Assembly (NCBI GenBank): GCA_026419775.2
Contig: JAOPGA020001281.1
Coordinates: 1 to 23,761, forward strand
Source of the DNA: Acrasis kona
Lineage: Eukaryota > Heterolobosea > Eutetramitea > Acrasida > Acrasidae
Reading direction: 5' to 3'
DNA length: 23,761 nt
Shown: positions 1 through 7,854 of the stretch, piece after piece
Layout of the letters: each line of letters begins with the position of its first letter
Numbering within the stretch: the stretch's first letter is position 1
Notes under the pieces: generated by a model
Told to the model about the DNA's origin: nothing
The model's input: only the letters and a program-made list of their open reading frames with translations
The model's database searches: none
Made by a program: the position numbers and the translations under genes

Positions 1-258
1 AATTATCTTTAAAATTTCTGTGCCGAAGTTAACGCAAAGTTTATCCATTGTCTTTTCTAGTTGGTCCTTTCCGTCGTGCTTTAGACCATAATCTACTGCG
101 TCTTGAACCAGCTTGCTGTATGAGTCTAATTGAGCAGCGGCTAAGATCAATGAGGGGTTTGTTGTAGAATCTTGTGGGGTAAACTCTTTGATAGAACCGA
201 AGTCGCCAGAATCTGCTACGACTTTAGTGTTCTTCTTAATGTTGTCGAGGAGGGTCAT
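1..258 (-). CDS. TAL1: Transaldolase, N-terminal part (gene continues beyond the left edge)
   Basis: Transaldolase moves a three-carbon dihydroxyacetone unit between sugar phosphates in the non-oxidative pentose phosphate pathway, in the cytosol. The minus strand reads from an ATG at 258 through 86 uninterrupted codons to the window edge. Seen directly: the stretch VVADSGDF, whose Asp16 matches the catalytic Asp17 of E. coli TalB; PQDSTTNPSLIL, the highly conserved strand holding the Asn equivalent to TalB Asn35; then LAAAQ and FGTEILKII, all in family order and spacing. Full-length enzymes are about 315-335 residues, so roughly a quarter is visible and the Schiff-base lysine lies outside. 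The start is chosen because it is the first ATG and leaves the family's usual short leader. Nothing suggests decay. This is the clearest host gene in the window and the only one with a firm function. The symbol follows fungal usage. Confidence 0.93.
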   Translation of the reverse strand, partial: MTLLDNIKKNTKVVADSGDFGSIKEFTPQDSTTNPSLILAAAQLDSYSKLVQDAVDYGLKHDGKDQLEKTMDKLCVNFGTEILKII

Positions 259-439
259 TGTTTTGTTTTATTTTAGTTGTTTCTGTTTTAAATCCTTTTT
301 GATAGGAACGTGATTTTGAAATAAAGGGGGTATTTTTGGAGAAAGGGGGTATTTTTGAAAAATTCGAATCTAGAGTTATTTCGATGCTGTCAAAAAAGTC
401 TTTTGTTGTTCCAAGACAATTAATCGAGAGACATCTGAC
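259..439 (-). promoter_or_regulatory. Transaldolase promoter with a doubled CCCCCT element
   Basis: Upstream of the transaldolase ATG the minus strand carries two copies of CAAAAATACCCCCTTT (342-357 and 323-338), 19 bases apart start to start and about 65-100 bases from the ATG. Each contains CCCCT, the core of the yeast stress response element (AGGGG/CCCCT). The leader just before the ATG is A-rich with no upstream ATG near the start. That the repeats bind a zinc-finger stress regulator is inference. Confidence 0.45.
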
Positions 440-1084
440 TTAAGGCTTTTCGGAATGAATGTGTTTAACCTCGAAAACTGCCAATAAATCTTCATGTTTT
501 TTACGAACGATCAAATGTCTTGGAAAATCGTGAAAAATACAGAAAAACCACAAAAAATATCAAAAAACTGCGGGGATTTCTGCGGATCAACGGAAATCGG
601 ATATTGAACAATGCTTTTATTATCTATTGTAAAGGTCTGGTCGGACCGGCATCACAAACTTATTCACTAAACCAGCCGCGATGACCCACAACTTATGATG
701 CTCCCTTTGTACCTCCTTGATATCTGTTTTATATGACCTATAAGTGTACTTGCAGACTTTCCACATTTTAATGTACATAATTGCGTTTTCAACAATTATT
801 CTAATGTTTTTAAATTCCTTGTTGAACTGCTTTTGTTCTTCATTTAACTGTACAGTATTGTCAGGGTAAGGGAATGTTACTCTTGAATAGTCATGTTGGA
901 GTCCACGGAAACCCAAGTCTGCCGCAATCCACTCTGATTCCCGTAAATGTACATAGATTTTGTTCTCCTCCATATCAATCAAATTTTTGTTGTTCAATGA
1001 ACCGTTGTACGATGGGCTTACATAATAAATGTAACCATTTGGTACATGCAATAAGCATTGTGAAAGTGTGTTTTGCTTTTTTAC

Positions 1085-1123
1085 CTTACAGTTATTAGAA
1101 ATGCAAGAAGTTTGTGTTCTTAC
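1085..1123 (-). other. Putative 39-base spliceosomal intron in the transposase gene
   Basis: On the minus strand the segment begins GTAAGAAC and ends with a CTAATAAC branch-like motif directly before TGTAAG. Removing it turns a frame that hits a stop into the conserved SGKK.KHT region of DDE_4 transposases. That conserved sequence is the main support. Such a short intron fits intron-compact fungi or protists. Confidence 0.55.
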
Positions 1124-1585
1124 CTGAGAAAAGTGATTGTTCTACAGCTTTATCATGTGGCTTGTTGATCCCTTGTTCCGACCCATCCAATACAATTGTA
1201 ATCAGAGCTCTTCTCAATACTGCACCATTCTTTCTACGCAACCAGTAGGATGGAATGTGAATCTTTGGGTCAAAGTACTTATAGAGAACTGCTATTGTAG
1301 CTTTGTTATATTTTTGGACTGTGGATGGAGATAACCCTGTTATCCATGCTATTACATATAGTACTACGTATTGTCTCATCCAAAACAAACACATTAAAAG
1401 TTGATCACGCTCAGTTAATTCTTTTTTCCTTCCACTTTTACTTGTTTTAATTACATCAGGATCGTCAAGGCTTGTAAGTGAGAGGTCACCCTCAACATCT
1501 TTTAATAATTTCTCAAAGTCACCACAAGACAAGCCTATAATATTCATGAACAAGGATGGATATAAAAACAAAACAGAAAACAAAT

Positions 1586-1638
1586 CTATTACAGTTAGTA
1601 TTATTTTAATTAAGGTGCTGACGTCATCCTGCCCCTAC
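1586..1638 (-). other. Putative 53-base intron with a perfect TACTAAC branch site
   Basis: On the minus strand GTAGGGGC (from 1638) leads to TACTAAC (1600-1594), followed seven bases later by an AG acceptor at 1587-1586. It separates a short first exon (ATG at 1757) from the main transposase frame. An alternative acceptor lies further downstream, before GCTTG near 1535. The exact boundaries cannot be fixed because of the ambiguous base at 1646. Confidence 0.45.
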
Positions 1639-1796
1639 TTGTCTGNAAAAAAAGTATTCAAGGTATCCGATAGGTCTTTGGCTGGTCCTTTTGATGGTTC
1701 AGAACCTGCTTTCTTCACGTACTCCTTCCAATCTGCCAATTTCATAGATAATGCCATGTGTCTTAACAGGCACACCAAAGAGCAGGAATCCAACAA

Positions 1797-2537
1797 TTAA
1801 TTAACATCTGGTGCGTCTCTTGGCTTTACCGTAAACTCTTTTCTCGCCTTATTTTTTTTACAAAACACACAATTAGATGTACCGTTCTCTTGTTTGTTAT
1901 CGGACTCTGTGTCAGTGCCGTTATCCTCGACAAGCTCCTGGTAGTGCTTTGTAAGCGCCTCGAGCATTGATTGTTCTTGAAAGTGGGAGACTCTACATAC
2001 CTTTGACACGGTTCCACAGATGTTAACAATCACATTTTCCTTGTTGTTGTATGGCTTGGTAGGATTACATATTGGTATTAATTGTACCATTGTTTTTCCA
2101 CGGACTTTTGAATTGCAGACAGGGGGGCAGGATTTCATGTCATGTAGCACACATTCCAATTGCTTACTGATGGGCTTCTTGCTGTTGTAAGGGGATTCCT
2201 GGTAACCAACATTGTTCAGCGGTGACTCTACACCATCTTCATCGTCAGCGTAAATTGGCTTTTGAGATGACGATGTGAGCCTTTGTTTTTTGACAGGTTG
2301 CTCAACCAAAGTTGTGTTCCCTCGGTTGTGAATCTGAAATTCTTCAGAATAAATACCAAGCCTGTGCTTCTTCTCGTAGGAGCATAGACAGTTCTTGACG
2401 TGAGGGTACACAATTACACTATCCAAATATTCATTGCACAACGGGCATATCGTACTTCCCAGTAGTGAGCTCAGAGAGTCATCACCTCTCTGTCTTTGAG
2501 AGTTGTTGATCTGTGTCTGGTCATATTCGTCACTCAT
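1797..2537 (-). CDS. Transposon accessory protein with N-terminal C2HC zinc finger
   Basis: An open frame of 246 codons from ATG at 2537 to a TAA at 1797. Residues 32-50 contain CPLCNEYLDSVIVYPHVKNC, a CxxC...H...C arrangement like UBZ/Rad18-type zinc fingers. The middle is polar and low in predicted structure, with basic KKQR and several Ser/Pro stretches. Near the C-terminus CVFCKK supplies another CxxC pair. It lies within the TIRs and is followed after about 40 bases by the transposase start at 1757, with no room for a separate promoter, so the two may come from one spliced or bicistronic transcript. Harbinger relatives usually carry a Myb/SANT-like second protein that helps bind the ends. 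This one shows no Myb repeat, so an equivalent role is only inferred. The frame is intact. Confidence 0.6.
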   Translation of the reverse strand: MSDEYDQTQINNSQRQRGDDSLSSLLGSTICPLCNEYLDSVIVYPHVKNCLCSYEKKHRLGIYSEEFQIHNRGNTTLVEQPVKKQRLTSSSQKPIYADDEDGVESPLNNVGYQESPYNSKKPISKQLECVLHDMKSCPPVCNSKVRGKTMVQLIPICNPTKPYNNKENVIVNICGTVSKVCRVSHFQEQSMLEALTKHYQELVEDNGTDTESDNKQENGTSNCVFCKKNKARKEFTVKPRDAPDVN

Positions 2538-2583
2538 TGTACTTGTGTTTGTTTTAATTGATCCATAACTTCAATCAATGGTC

Positions 2584-2591
2584 TATTTATA
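2584..2591 (-). promoter_or_regulatory. TATA box of the Harbinger-like element
   Basis: TATAAATA on the minus strand, about 47 bases upstream of the ATG of the zinc-finger ORF and inside the right TIR. A small perfect hairpin (AACTTCC, 3-base loop, GGAAGTT; 2652-2668) lies just upstream. Position and sequence fit a core promoter driving the element's genes. Confidence 0.5.
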
Positions 2592-2765
2592 TGGTACGGT
2601 CTAGAACTTCAAATTCACACGGATAAAGTTCAATTCCTTCCAATTGATTTCAACTTCCCTTGGAAGTTAGCGGAGTGTGCGGATGGAATTGAAAAACCAG
2701 CGGAAACTTCAGAAATTTATTAGGGGTACAAAAACAACAAATAATTTCATTTCGAAAAGCCTTAA

Positions 2766-3099
2766 CTACTTATGTCACACTGTTTCAACTGGCTTGCTAA
2801 TAAGTCTGTTTAAGTGTAATTTTCATCAATATTGTTGAAAATACTCAAGATCAGAATTTTCATCATCAAACTCTTCATTTTCAAAGTCTTCATCAATATC
2901 GTCCTATGGAGTATAATCATCATCTGACTCATTCATACAGTCCTCGTCTTGCATTATGAATATCTACACGTTCATGCAAATAATGTACTAGGATGATAGC
3001 ACAGATTATGCCCAGATTTTGAACAGATTTTGTACAACCCTTCATATTAATGCTAGGGGGTGCTATAAAGCCAGGATACATATGTGTTGCTTTGACAAC
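2766..3099. other. Spacer with a small acidic ORF remnant (2826-2954, minus)
   Basis: No intact gene. On the minus strand an ATG at 2954 starts a 42-codon stretch extremely rich in Asp and Glu (MQDEDCMNESDDDYTP, then DDIDEDFENEEFDD), with one in-frame stop after 16 codons and a final TGA at 2826. The composition is clearly coding-like and resembles the acidic starts of some transposase or chromatin proteins. It may be a decayed first exon. No family is recognised. Confidence 0.35.
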
Positions 3100-3740
3100 T
3101 TTTTTTTATAAATTGCATTCTGCGAAAAGCTTTATTAGAATAAATTTACATATTTATAAATGACTCTATACAGCCGAAGGCCCGCCTAGCTTGGCGGATT
3201 TGATGGCGTGTGTTGCGCAACGCGCGTGCCAGATGGAGTAAGAGGTCTCCATCAAAATGGTTGATATCTTCCTCAACACTTGGAGTGGCTTTTTGACTGG
3301 TATCTTACTAGAAAAACGCTTAACTACATCCATACTAGTGTAACCAAGTAGACTAGCATAAATAGTAGCTTTACGCTTGTCAGTCATAGGATGTTCATCA
3401 AAATCAAAACCACTCTTATACAGTGTAAAAGGAAGACCCCAGAATTTAAATGAGCCCTTTATAAGTGAACCTGGCAGCAAATTGCTGCTAATCAGTTCAT
3501 TAATTGATCGCATTGCATCATATGTGTATGGCAAGTTTCTGCGACAATTTAGAAGAACATGGGATTGGTCCTCATGTTGCAAGCAACACCTCGGGCATTT
3601 GGTATTGGTTATTTGATTCTTGTCGTCCCAATACTGCATTTTAGAGAGTGTGCAGAGTTGATTGGAACGGAGGAGGAAGATTTGTTTGGGTCGCGACAAG
3701 AGGTTGGTGTCGACGCTGGCTTTGATTCCCTAGCAGAGTT
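3100..3740 (-). mobile_element. 5'-truncated LINE, C-terminal ORF2 tail (copy 1)
   Basis: The minus strand encodes the last part of a LINE ORF2 (3699-3166): LLRSNQLCTLSKM, a zinc motif CPRCCLQHEDQSHVLLNC (CxxC...H...C), then FKFWGLPFTLY and KPLQVLRKISTILMET. The protein frame is followed by a 3' untranslated end with AATAAA (3131-3136, as TTTATT on plus) and an A-run (3100-3107). Upstream coding sequence can be followed only to about 3740, where the ASVD segment is preceded by an in-frame stop. The reverse transcriptase and RNase H are absent, as expected for 5'-truncated insertion by target-primed reverse transcription. It is closely similar to the copy at 14718-15159 and more distantly to the one at 4812-5670. 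Confidence 0.8.
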
Positions 3741-3754
3741 TTTTGATACACCTA

Positions 3755-4022
3755 ATCGCACTTGCCCCGAATTACTACAAAATTGCACTTATTTACCCCA
3801 AACTTATTTACCCCAAAATATACCAAAATCACCCTCACCGTAATAGCCCCAAAACACTACAAAAACACACTAACTTACCCCAAACTCCTCCACCCCAAAA
3901 TGTCGCATTATCATCTCAGCACAAAAGCATAACAAAAGCACACTCAACTTATCTAACACAAGATACACCAATATTACTCCTCACCATTACACTACAAGAG
4001 CACACAAATTTACGATAAATCG
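3755..4022. repeat. CACTA-transposon terminal region with subterminal repeats
   Basis: The tract holds repeated CACTACAA-type units: ACTACAAAA at 3774, CACTACAAAAACACAC at 3855 and CACTACAAGAGCACAC at 3990. It also has five or more CCCCAAA blocks, usually preceded by TTA or CA. The plus strand is almost free of G. CACTA/EnSpm transposons begin with CACTA and carry arrays of short subterminal repeats, and the adjacent minus-strand ORF is a CACTA-type transposase tail ending here. The left terminus is therefore most likely one of these CACTACAA units. Which of them is the true end cannot be settled without the other terminus. Confidence 0.55.
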
Positions 4023-4027
4023 TTTGT

Positions 4028-4830
4028 TTATTCTCTTACATCAAGTACAACCTTGTATTTGACATTATAAATATCTTGAAATCCTTTTACTTTGAATTCT
4101 AGAGGAATCAAGACATCAACTGCAGTTAGCTTTTTTATTATCTGCGACGCCTTCACCAAGTAATAACCTTCTTGTACTTCTGTTGCACTCATTCTAAATT
4201 TTGCATTGGAGTGTATACCATAATCATCAAATAGTGATACTACAGCATATAGTAGATTTTTGAAAGTAACAAAGCATTCAATAGCACCAATATATGATGA
4301 TTTTTCAATACCTCTAAATGTTCTTCGGTTACTTTCTGAATAACACAACTCTACAAGGTATGACTGACGAACCTTTGGTCTAGTGTACAACAAACTGTGT
4401 ATTGAAGCACCATTAATAATTGCTTTATTGTACACCCGCACTTGATCACTTTTCAAATGTTGATTTTGAAATAGCTTACGTAACATTGTAATATCAAACT
4501 CTGAGTTATGTACTTCCTTTCCACATGCAATGCATACCATGTCCTTGTCTTCAACATCCTTGCATATTACTCCTTTTTTTGAAATTTTTCTTGTTAATAT
4601 ATCTGTTGGTGCTTTTAATGTGGTATTATTGAAACTCTCTAAAGCTGTAAGCATACTATAGAGGCCAATGTTGAGGAACATTGCTTTATCTATTTTATTG
4701 GTGCCATGTGTTGTATTGCGAAGTATTGATAATAGATTTTCAAGCTCAAAACACCACACATTTCGCAAAGGACCTTGAAAGGTAATAAATCTTTTTAACT
4801 GGCGCAGAAGATGAACTTTGAATGGTTGCT
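4028..4830 (-). pseudogene. CACTA/EnSpm (Tnp2-like) transposase, C-terminal fragment
   Basis: A minus-strand frame ending at 4028 starts in VHLLRQ (about 4825) and runs through GPLRNVWCFELENLL and NTTHGTNKI. This matches the conserved C-terminal block that follows the catalytic core in Tnp2/DUF4218-type CACTA transposases (typically GPLRNVWCF.FE....L....HGT). Further on, KAIINGASIHSLLYT and YIGAIECFV correspond to the tail region of the same proteins. There is also a CxxC (MVCIACGKEV). The catalytic part is missing: at about 4815-4830 the sequence gives way to a plus-strand LINE tail, which probably inserted here or formed a deletion junction. An AATAAA on the minus strand lies at the stop (4027-4032). 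It would have acted as the recombinase of a CACTA element. This piece cannot. Confidence 0.65.
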
Positions 4831-5670
4831 TTCAATCAAATTTATTCGCCAAATAAATTACCTGGTAATGAAGAAGCTGACAAACTCGCAAAGCTTGGTT
4901 TGAAGAATCACCTCATCAGTGATATCTGTCCACCTACTCACCTTGCTTTTTGTCAAATCTTATTTGTCTTCCAAACGTGCTTACTCAGTTGACTACAAAT
5001 ATGACCTTCTACATGATGAATACCACATTAAAGCGTCTGTAGATATAGACAAATTAAACAAAAGCGAACAAAAATTCCTACTTCGCCTCCGCTCCAACCA
5101 GCTTTGCACTCTGTCAAAGATGCGTTACTGGAGCAACAATCCAAATTATGACACCAAATGTCCTCGGTGTCATTCATTACATGAAGACCAGCAACATTTG
5201 CTTTTTGACTGTCGCTATAATGAAACTAAATTACATGATGCGATGGTCAGAATCAATAAGGTTATCCAGGATAATCTGAAACCTGGCTTTGTTATTCGAG
5301 GCATTTTTAAATTTTGGGGAGCGCCATATTATTTGACGCAGCGTGGAATTGAAGGAAGCGAAGAAATGTCAGAGTTGCCAGAAGATTGGAAGAGGTCCAT
5401 TTATGCTAGTATGCTAGGATATGTTAGTATGGACACTTTCAAGCGATTCATCAAGCACTTTAGAGTTCTCAAGCCTCTCTCTGTACTCCAAAAAATCTCT
5501 ACAATACTCATGGAAACTTCCCGTTCCATTTGGACCGCTCGATGTGTTTACAAGGCAAACTGTGAACACGAGCAATCACCTTCTCGGTGATTTGTATATA
5601 TAATTTTTTGTGTAAGGTAACTCATCAATAACTATTGACGGGGGTTGTAAAACTACCAATAAACTTTCAG
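4812..5670 (+). mobile_element. 5'-truncated LINE, RNase H end plus C-terminal tail (copy 2, divergent family)
   Basis: The plus strand begins within an RNase H domain: FEW then, in a second frame, LPGNEEADKLAKLG (the GNEEAD motif that holds the last RNase H Asp). After another frame change near 4950 it continues as an open frame to 5590 with ASVDIDKLNKSEQKFLL, LRSNQLCTLSKM, the zinc motif CPRCHSLHEDQQHLLFDC and FKFWGAPYYLT. The tail matches the copies at 3100 and 14718 in every motif but is clearly divergent, so it is a second subfamily. AATAAA lies at 5658-5663. The 5' part, including reverse transcriptase, is absent. The 5' junction abuts the CACTA fragment. Two frame breaks show that this copy is dead. 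Confidence 0.75.
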
Positions 5671-5874
5671 GCTTATCCCTGTTTTCTAAAAAGTACAAGA
5701 AATTGTCACATTATAAAGCAGAGTGAGATGTTCAAATGACACATAATTATTGAGGATAATCAACAAACATTTTAGGGAAAACAACCCTGAATACTATAAG
5801 GTTTACTATCATGAAAAGAAAGCTTCTAATGCAACAAATTTGAAGAACAACAGCGCCATTCCTCAAATATTATA
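5671..5874. other. Spacer, nothing recognised
   Basis: A+T-rich sequence between the LINE tail and the tyrosine-recombinase element. I see no coding frame, repeat or RNA gene. It may contain the unresolved left end of the recombinase element. Confidence 0.3.
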
Positions 5875-7680
5875 GTGATATCTCCAAAAATGCGGTACAA
5901 AAGACTCTATCTAGTACCTTATCCTGTGGATGCCCTACGTTCACGATTATTTAAAGTACCAGAGGAACAAGAGCAGATAACTGTAGCCGATGAGAGACAT
6001 GTTGTGGCTACAACAAGCGGTGAATCTGACACAAAATTAATTGATTACCGCCCAACTACGTCCAAAAGGAGGTTGGCAATAACTTCCTTCAAATTTAGAA
6101 AGAAATTGGAGACAGTGATTTATTTACTGAGAAGGATTTTGATGCAACAAGAGGCAACATTTGTGTACATGTTGGAATTGCTGAGGAATTCTATACAGGC
6201 AGATGGTGTGTCAGGGCACTACAAGAAATTAATCATTCATTTGCTAATAAAGTTCTTTTATCACTGTATCAGATTTGTAATGCTGTTGTAGAACATTTAC
6301 AAAAGCATGACACCGTTACACTCACTACAATTCAACAAGGATTGTCTTTATTGCCACCAAAAGTTTGCAAAGAGTATCCATTTGTGTTACCAAACATGTT
6401 CATAAATATTCGCAACTCTACATGTAAGTTACACACTGACAATAACAACGCAACTGATGTTGGTGGGATATTGTTTGTTTTTAAGAGCAGTGATTGTAGA
6501 GGTTGTTACTTGTCTTTCCCAACCTTGAAGATTCATTATGATTTGGGCCATTGCAATGAACACTGACTTTATAAGCGGCAATAGAGTATCAATTGTTTGC
6601 CCTCTACATGAGCGAATTATAAATCTCTGTTATAAAAAAGCGGTTGAAAATGGAGAAGTTACACAAGAGAACTATGGGAAGATATACTTGATTGGCAGAT
6701 TTGATGAGAAAGAAAATCTAATGAAACTCATTGGCCGTAAAAATATTGGTATTTTCCGTCACGTCTGCGGGCGAAGGATATTTTTGCAAAAGAGTGACAC
6801 ACGAGTGAGCAAAAATATCCAGAGCGAAAAGTAAACGGGAAAAGCTGTCTCTTACGTTTAAAAAAATGAGTGATCCAAAAATTGGATTCAGATGTGGTCA
6901 GCAAATCTAATGTTGAACAGGAACTTGGTGTTGAAANAGTTGTTGATGGGAAATTCAAACTTTACAATATCTGTCTGTATCAACTTTTCTTACGTTATCG
7001 AGACGCATGTGCTGAAGGTGTTGATAACAAGCAACTCACAGGAAGAGTGTGGAGATATTTTGTGTCAACAAAGAACGGAGGGTACTTCTCAGAAAAGAAG
7101 CAGATTGGTATCAACCCTATACGCAATATTTTCAAGGACATCATGACGCATTATGCAAAATTTTTGCCAGACAATGTACAAGAAGAGATTAAGACAGGGA
7201 AAATTTGCGAAGCAAGAAGACTGAAACTTGGAGCCAATGCTGCAAAAGCAAAAACAGGTTTGGAACGTTATACAAGTCACTCAGGACGCCATCCTCTTGC
7301 AACATTTATGGTATCTGCAGGTTTTACAGCTGTGGAAATTCAAGCCATGCTTCGGCATAAAAACACATCCACATCGCAAGTATACATTGATTCTGAGAAG
7401 AATGTTCGTCCAAAGATTGCAAGGAAAGTGGTATCAGCACTGCAGAATGAGAACCTATTCAAAGACCGAGTTGTACCAAAAGCGGTAGCATCTTCTTTAA
7501 AAGATGAATAACCTAATATCGATTCTGATGAGGACAAAATTGATGTTAGAGATGTTGATACGGAAACAAACACACCACCCGTACAATAGAAAGAAGTCAC
7601 TACATCCAGCGGGAAGAAGATTGTATTCAATAACTGTCATTTTACTAATGTACAGTTCTAACATTACAATAAAATGTGTT
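5875..7680 (+). mobile_element. Broken tyrosine-recombinase element, Crypton-like
   Basis: The plus strand encodes a tyrosine recombinase in its right half (about 6870-7511). The catalytic block reads YTSHSGRHPLATFMVSAG, then LRHKNTSTSQVYID, giving the HxxR, His and Tyr of the family. Its layout, and a C-terminal NNCHFTNVQ-type stretch, resemble Crypton and related eukaryotic recombinases. The left half (5875-6834) encodes polar, coding-looking sequence that I do not recognise, including Cys/His-bearing segments (CRGCYLSF; DLGHCNEH). Which element class it belongs to (Crypton, DIRS/Ngaro-like, or a larger virus-like element) cannot be decided from the recombinase alone. The element is broken, with several breaks, and no terminal repeats were found. 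Treated as a fossil of moderate age. Confidence 0.6.
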
Positions 7681-7825
7681 TTGTAACAAAATCCGAGTGA
7701 GGTCCAGGTGAAGATTCCATAATCTGTCCAATAAAATTTCACAGATTCTGCGGAAGCTCTCTGCGGAAATGTCTGGGAATTGTAAAAACTCAAAATTTAA
7801 TACAAGTTAACCATTTTTTTCACCA
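7681..7825. other. Spacer with two CTCTGCGGAA-like motifs
   Basis: Non-coding. It contains TTCTGCGGAAG and CTCTGCGGAAA about 14 bases apart (7732-7762), reminiscent of the GCGGA motifs near the ends of the Harbinger-like element. A decayed relative's end is possible but not shown. Confidence 0.2.
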
Positions 7826-7854
7826 TATATGGGGTTTACAATGGGGAAAGTAAG

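Larger units (their letters stand above)
620..1757 (-). pseudogene. DDE_4-type (IS5-like) transposase gene, split by introns
   Basis: Two collinear minus-strand reading frames make a transposase. The upstream one (1583-1095) has a helix-turn-helix (residues about 60-90: LTERDQLLMCLFWMRQY, then TGLSPSTVQKY), like HTH_Tnp_4, followed by the first catalytic Asp in VLDGSEQ. The downstream one (1051-620) has the second Asp in AADLGFRG and the Glu in RIIVENAI, completing the DDE triad. Between them lies a likely 39-base intron (1085-1123, GTAAG...CTAAT...TAAG). Splicing it gives the expected SGKK.KHT motif, but the frame is then one base off before VPNGYIYY, so this copy has a one-base shift or a sequence error near 1045-1060. 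A probable first exon starts at ATG 1757 and meets a second intron at about 1586-1638. An unresolved base at 1646 beside a homopolymer leaves the frame of that junction uncertain. The transposase would cut and rejoin the element at its TIRs. Confidence 0.75.
440..2765 (-). mobile_element. PIF/Harbinger- or ISL2EU-like DNA transposon with TIRs
   Basis: A 2.3-kb element bounded by inverted repeats: GGCTTTTCGGAATGAA at 444-459 and, on the other strand at the right end (2746-2761), GGCTTTTCGAAATGAA, with one mismatch in 16. Both ends are flanked directly by TTAA (440-443 and 2762-2765). This could be a 4-bp target duplication, or TA with the TIR beginning AGGC. Inside are two minus-strand genes, a zinc-finger ORF and a DDE transposase, with a TATA box at the right end. 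Subterminal clusters of GCGGA-like motifs lie in the same orientation near both ends (569-600 and 2670-2706) and could be protein-binding sites. The transposase type fits PIF/Harbinger relatives, which usually carry a second, DNA-binding protein. A TTAA duplication would be unusual for them. The copy looks structurally complete but its transposase frame is disturbed. Confidence 0.8.

Noticed and set aside
874-1334. Plus-strand open frames at 874-1098 and 1137-1334
   Set aside because: They are antisense to the transposase exons and show no domain or coding-like composition.
3377-3843. Plus-strand open frames over the first LINE tail
   Set aside because: Antisense shadows of the minus-strand LINE protein, which has clear zinc and helix motifs.
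3770-3900. CCCCAAA repeats as telomere-like sequence
   Set aside because: The blocks are irregularly spaced, embedded in CACTACAA units and next to a CACTA transposase, so subterminal transposon repeats explain them better.
7340-7793. Minus-strand frames over the tyrosine recombinase end
   Set aside because: The plus strand holds the recombinase motifs. The minus frames are Ser/Phe-rich shadows.
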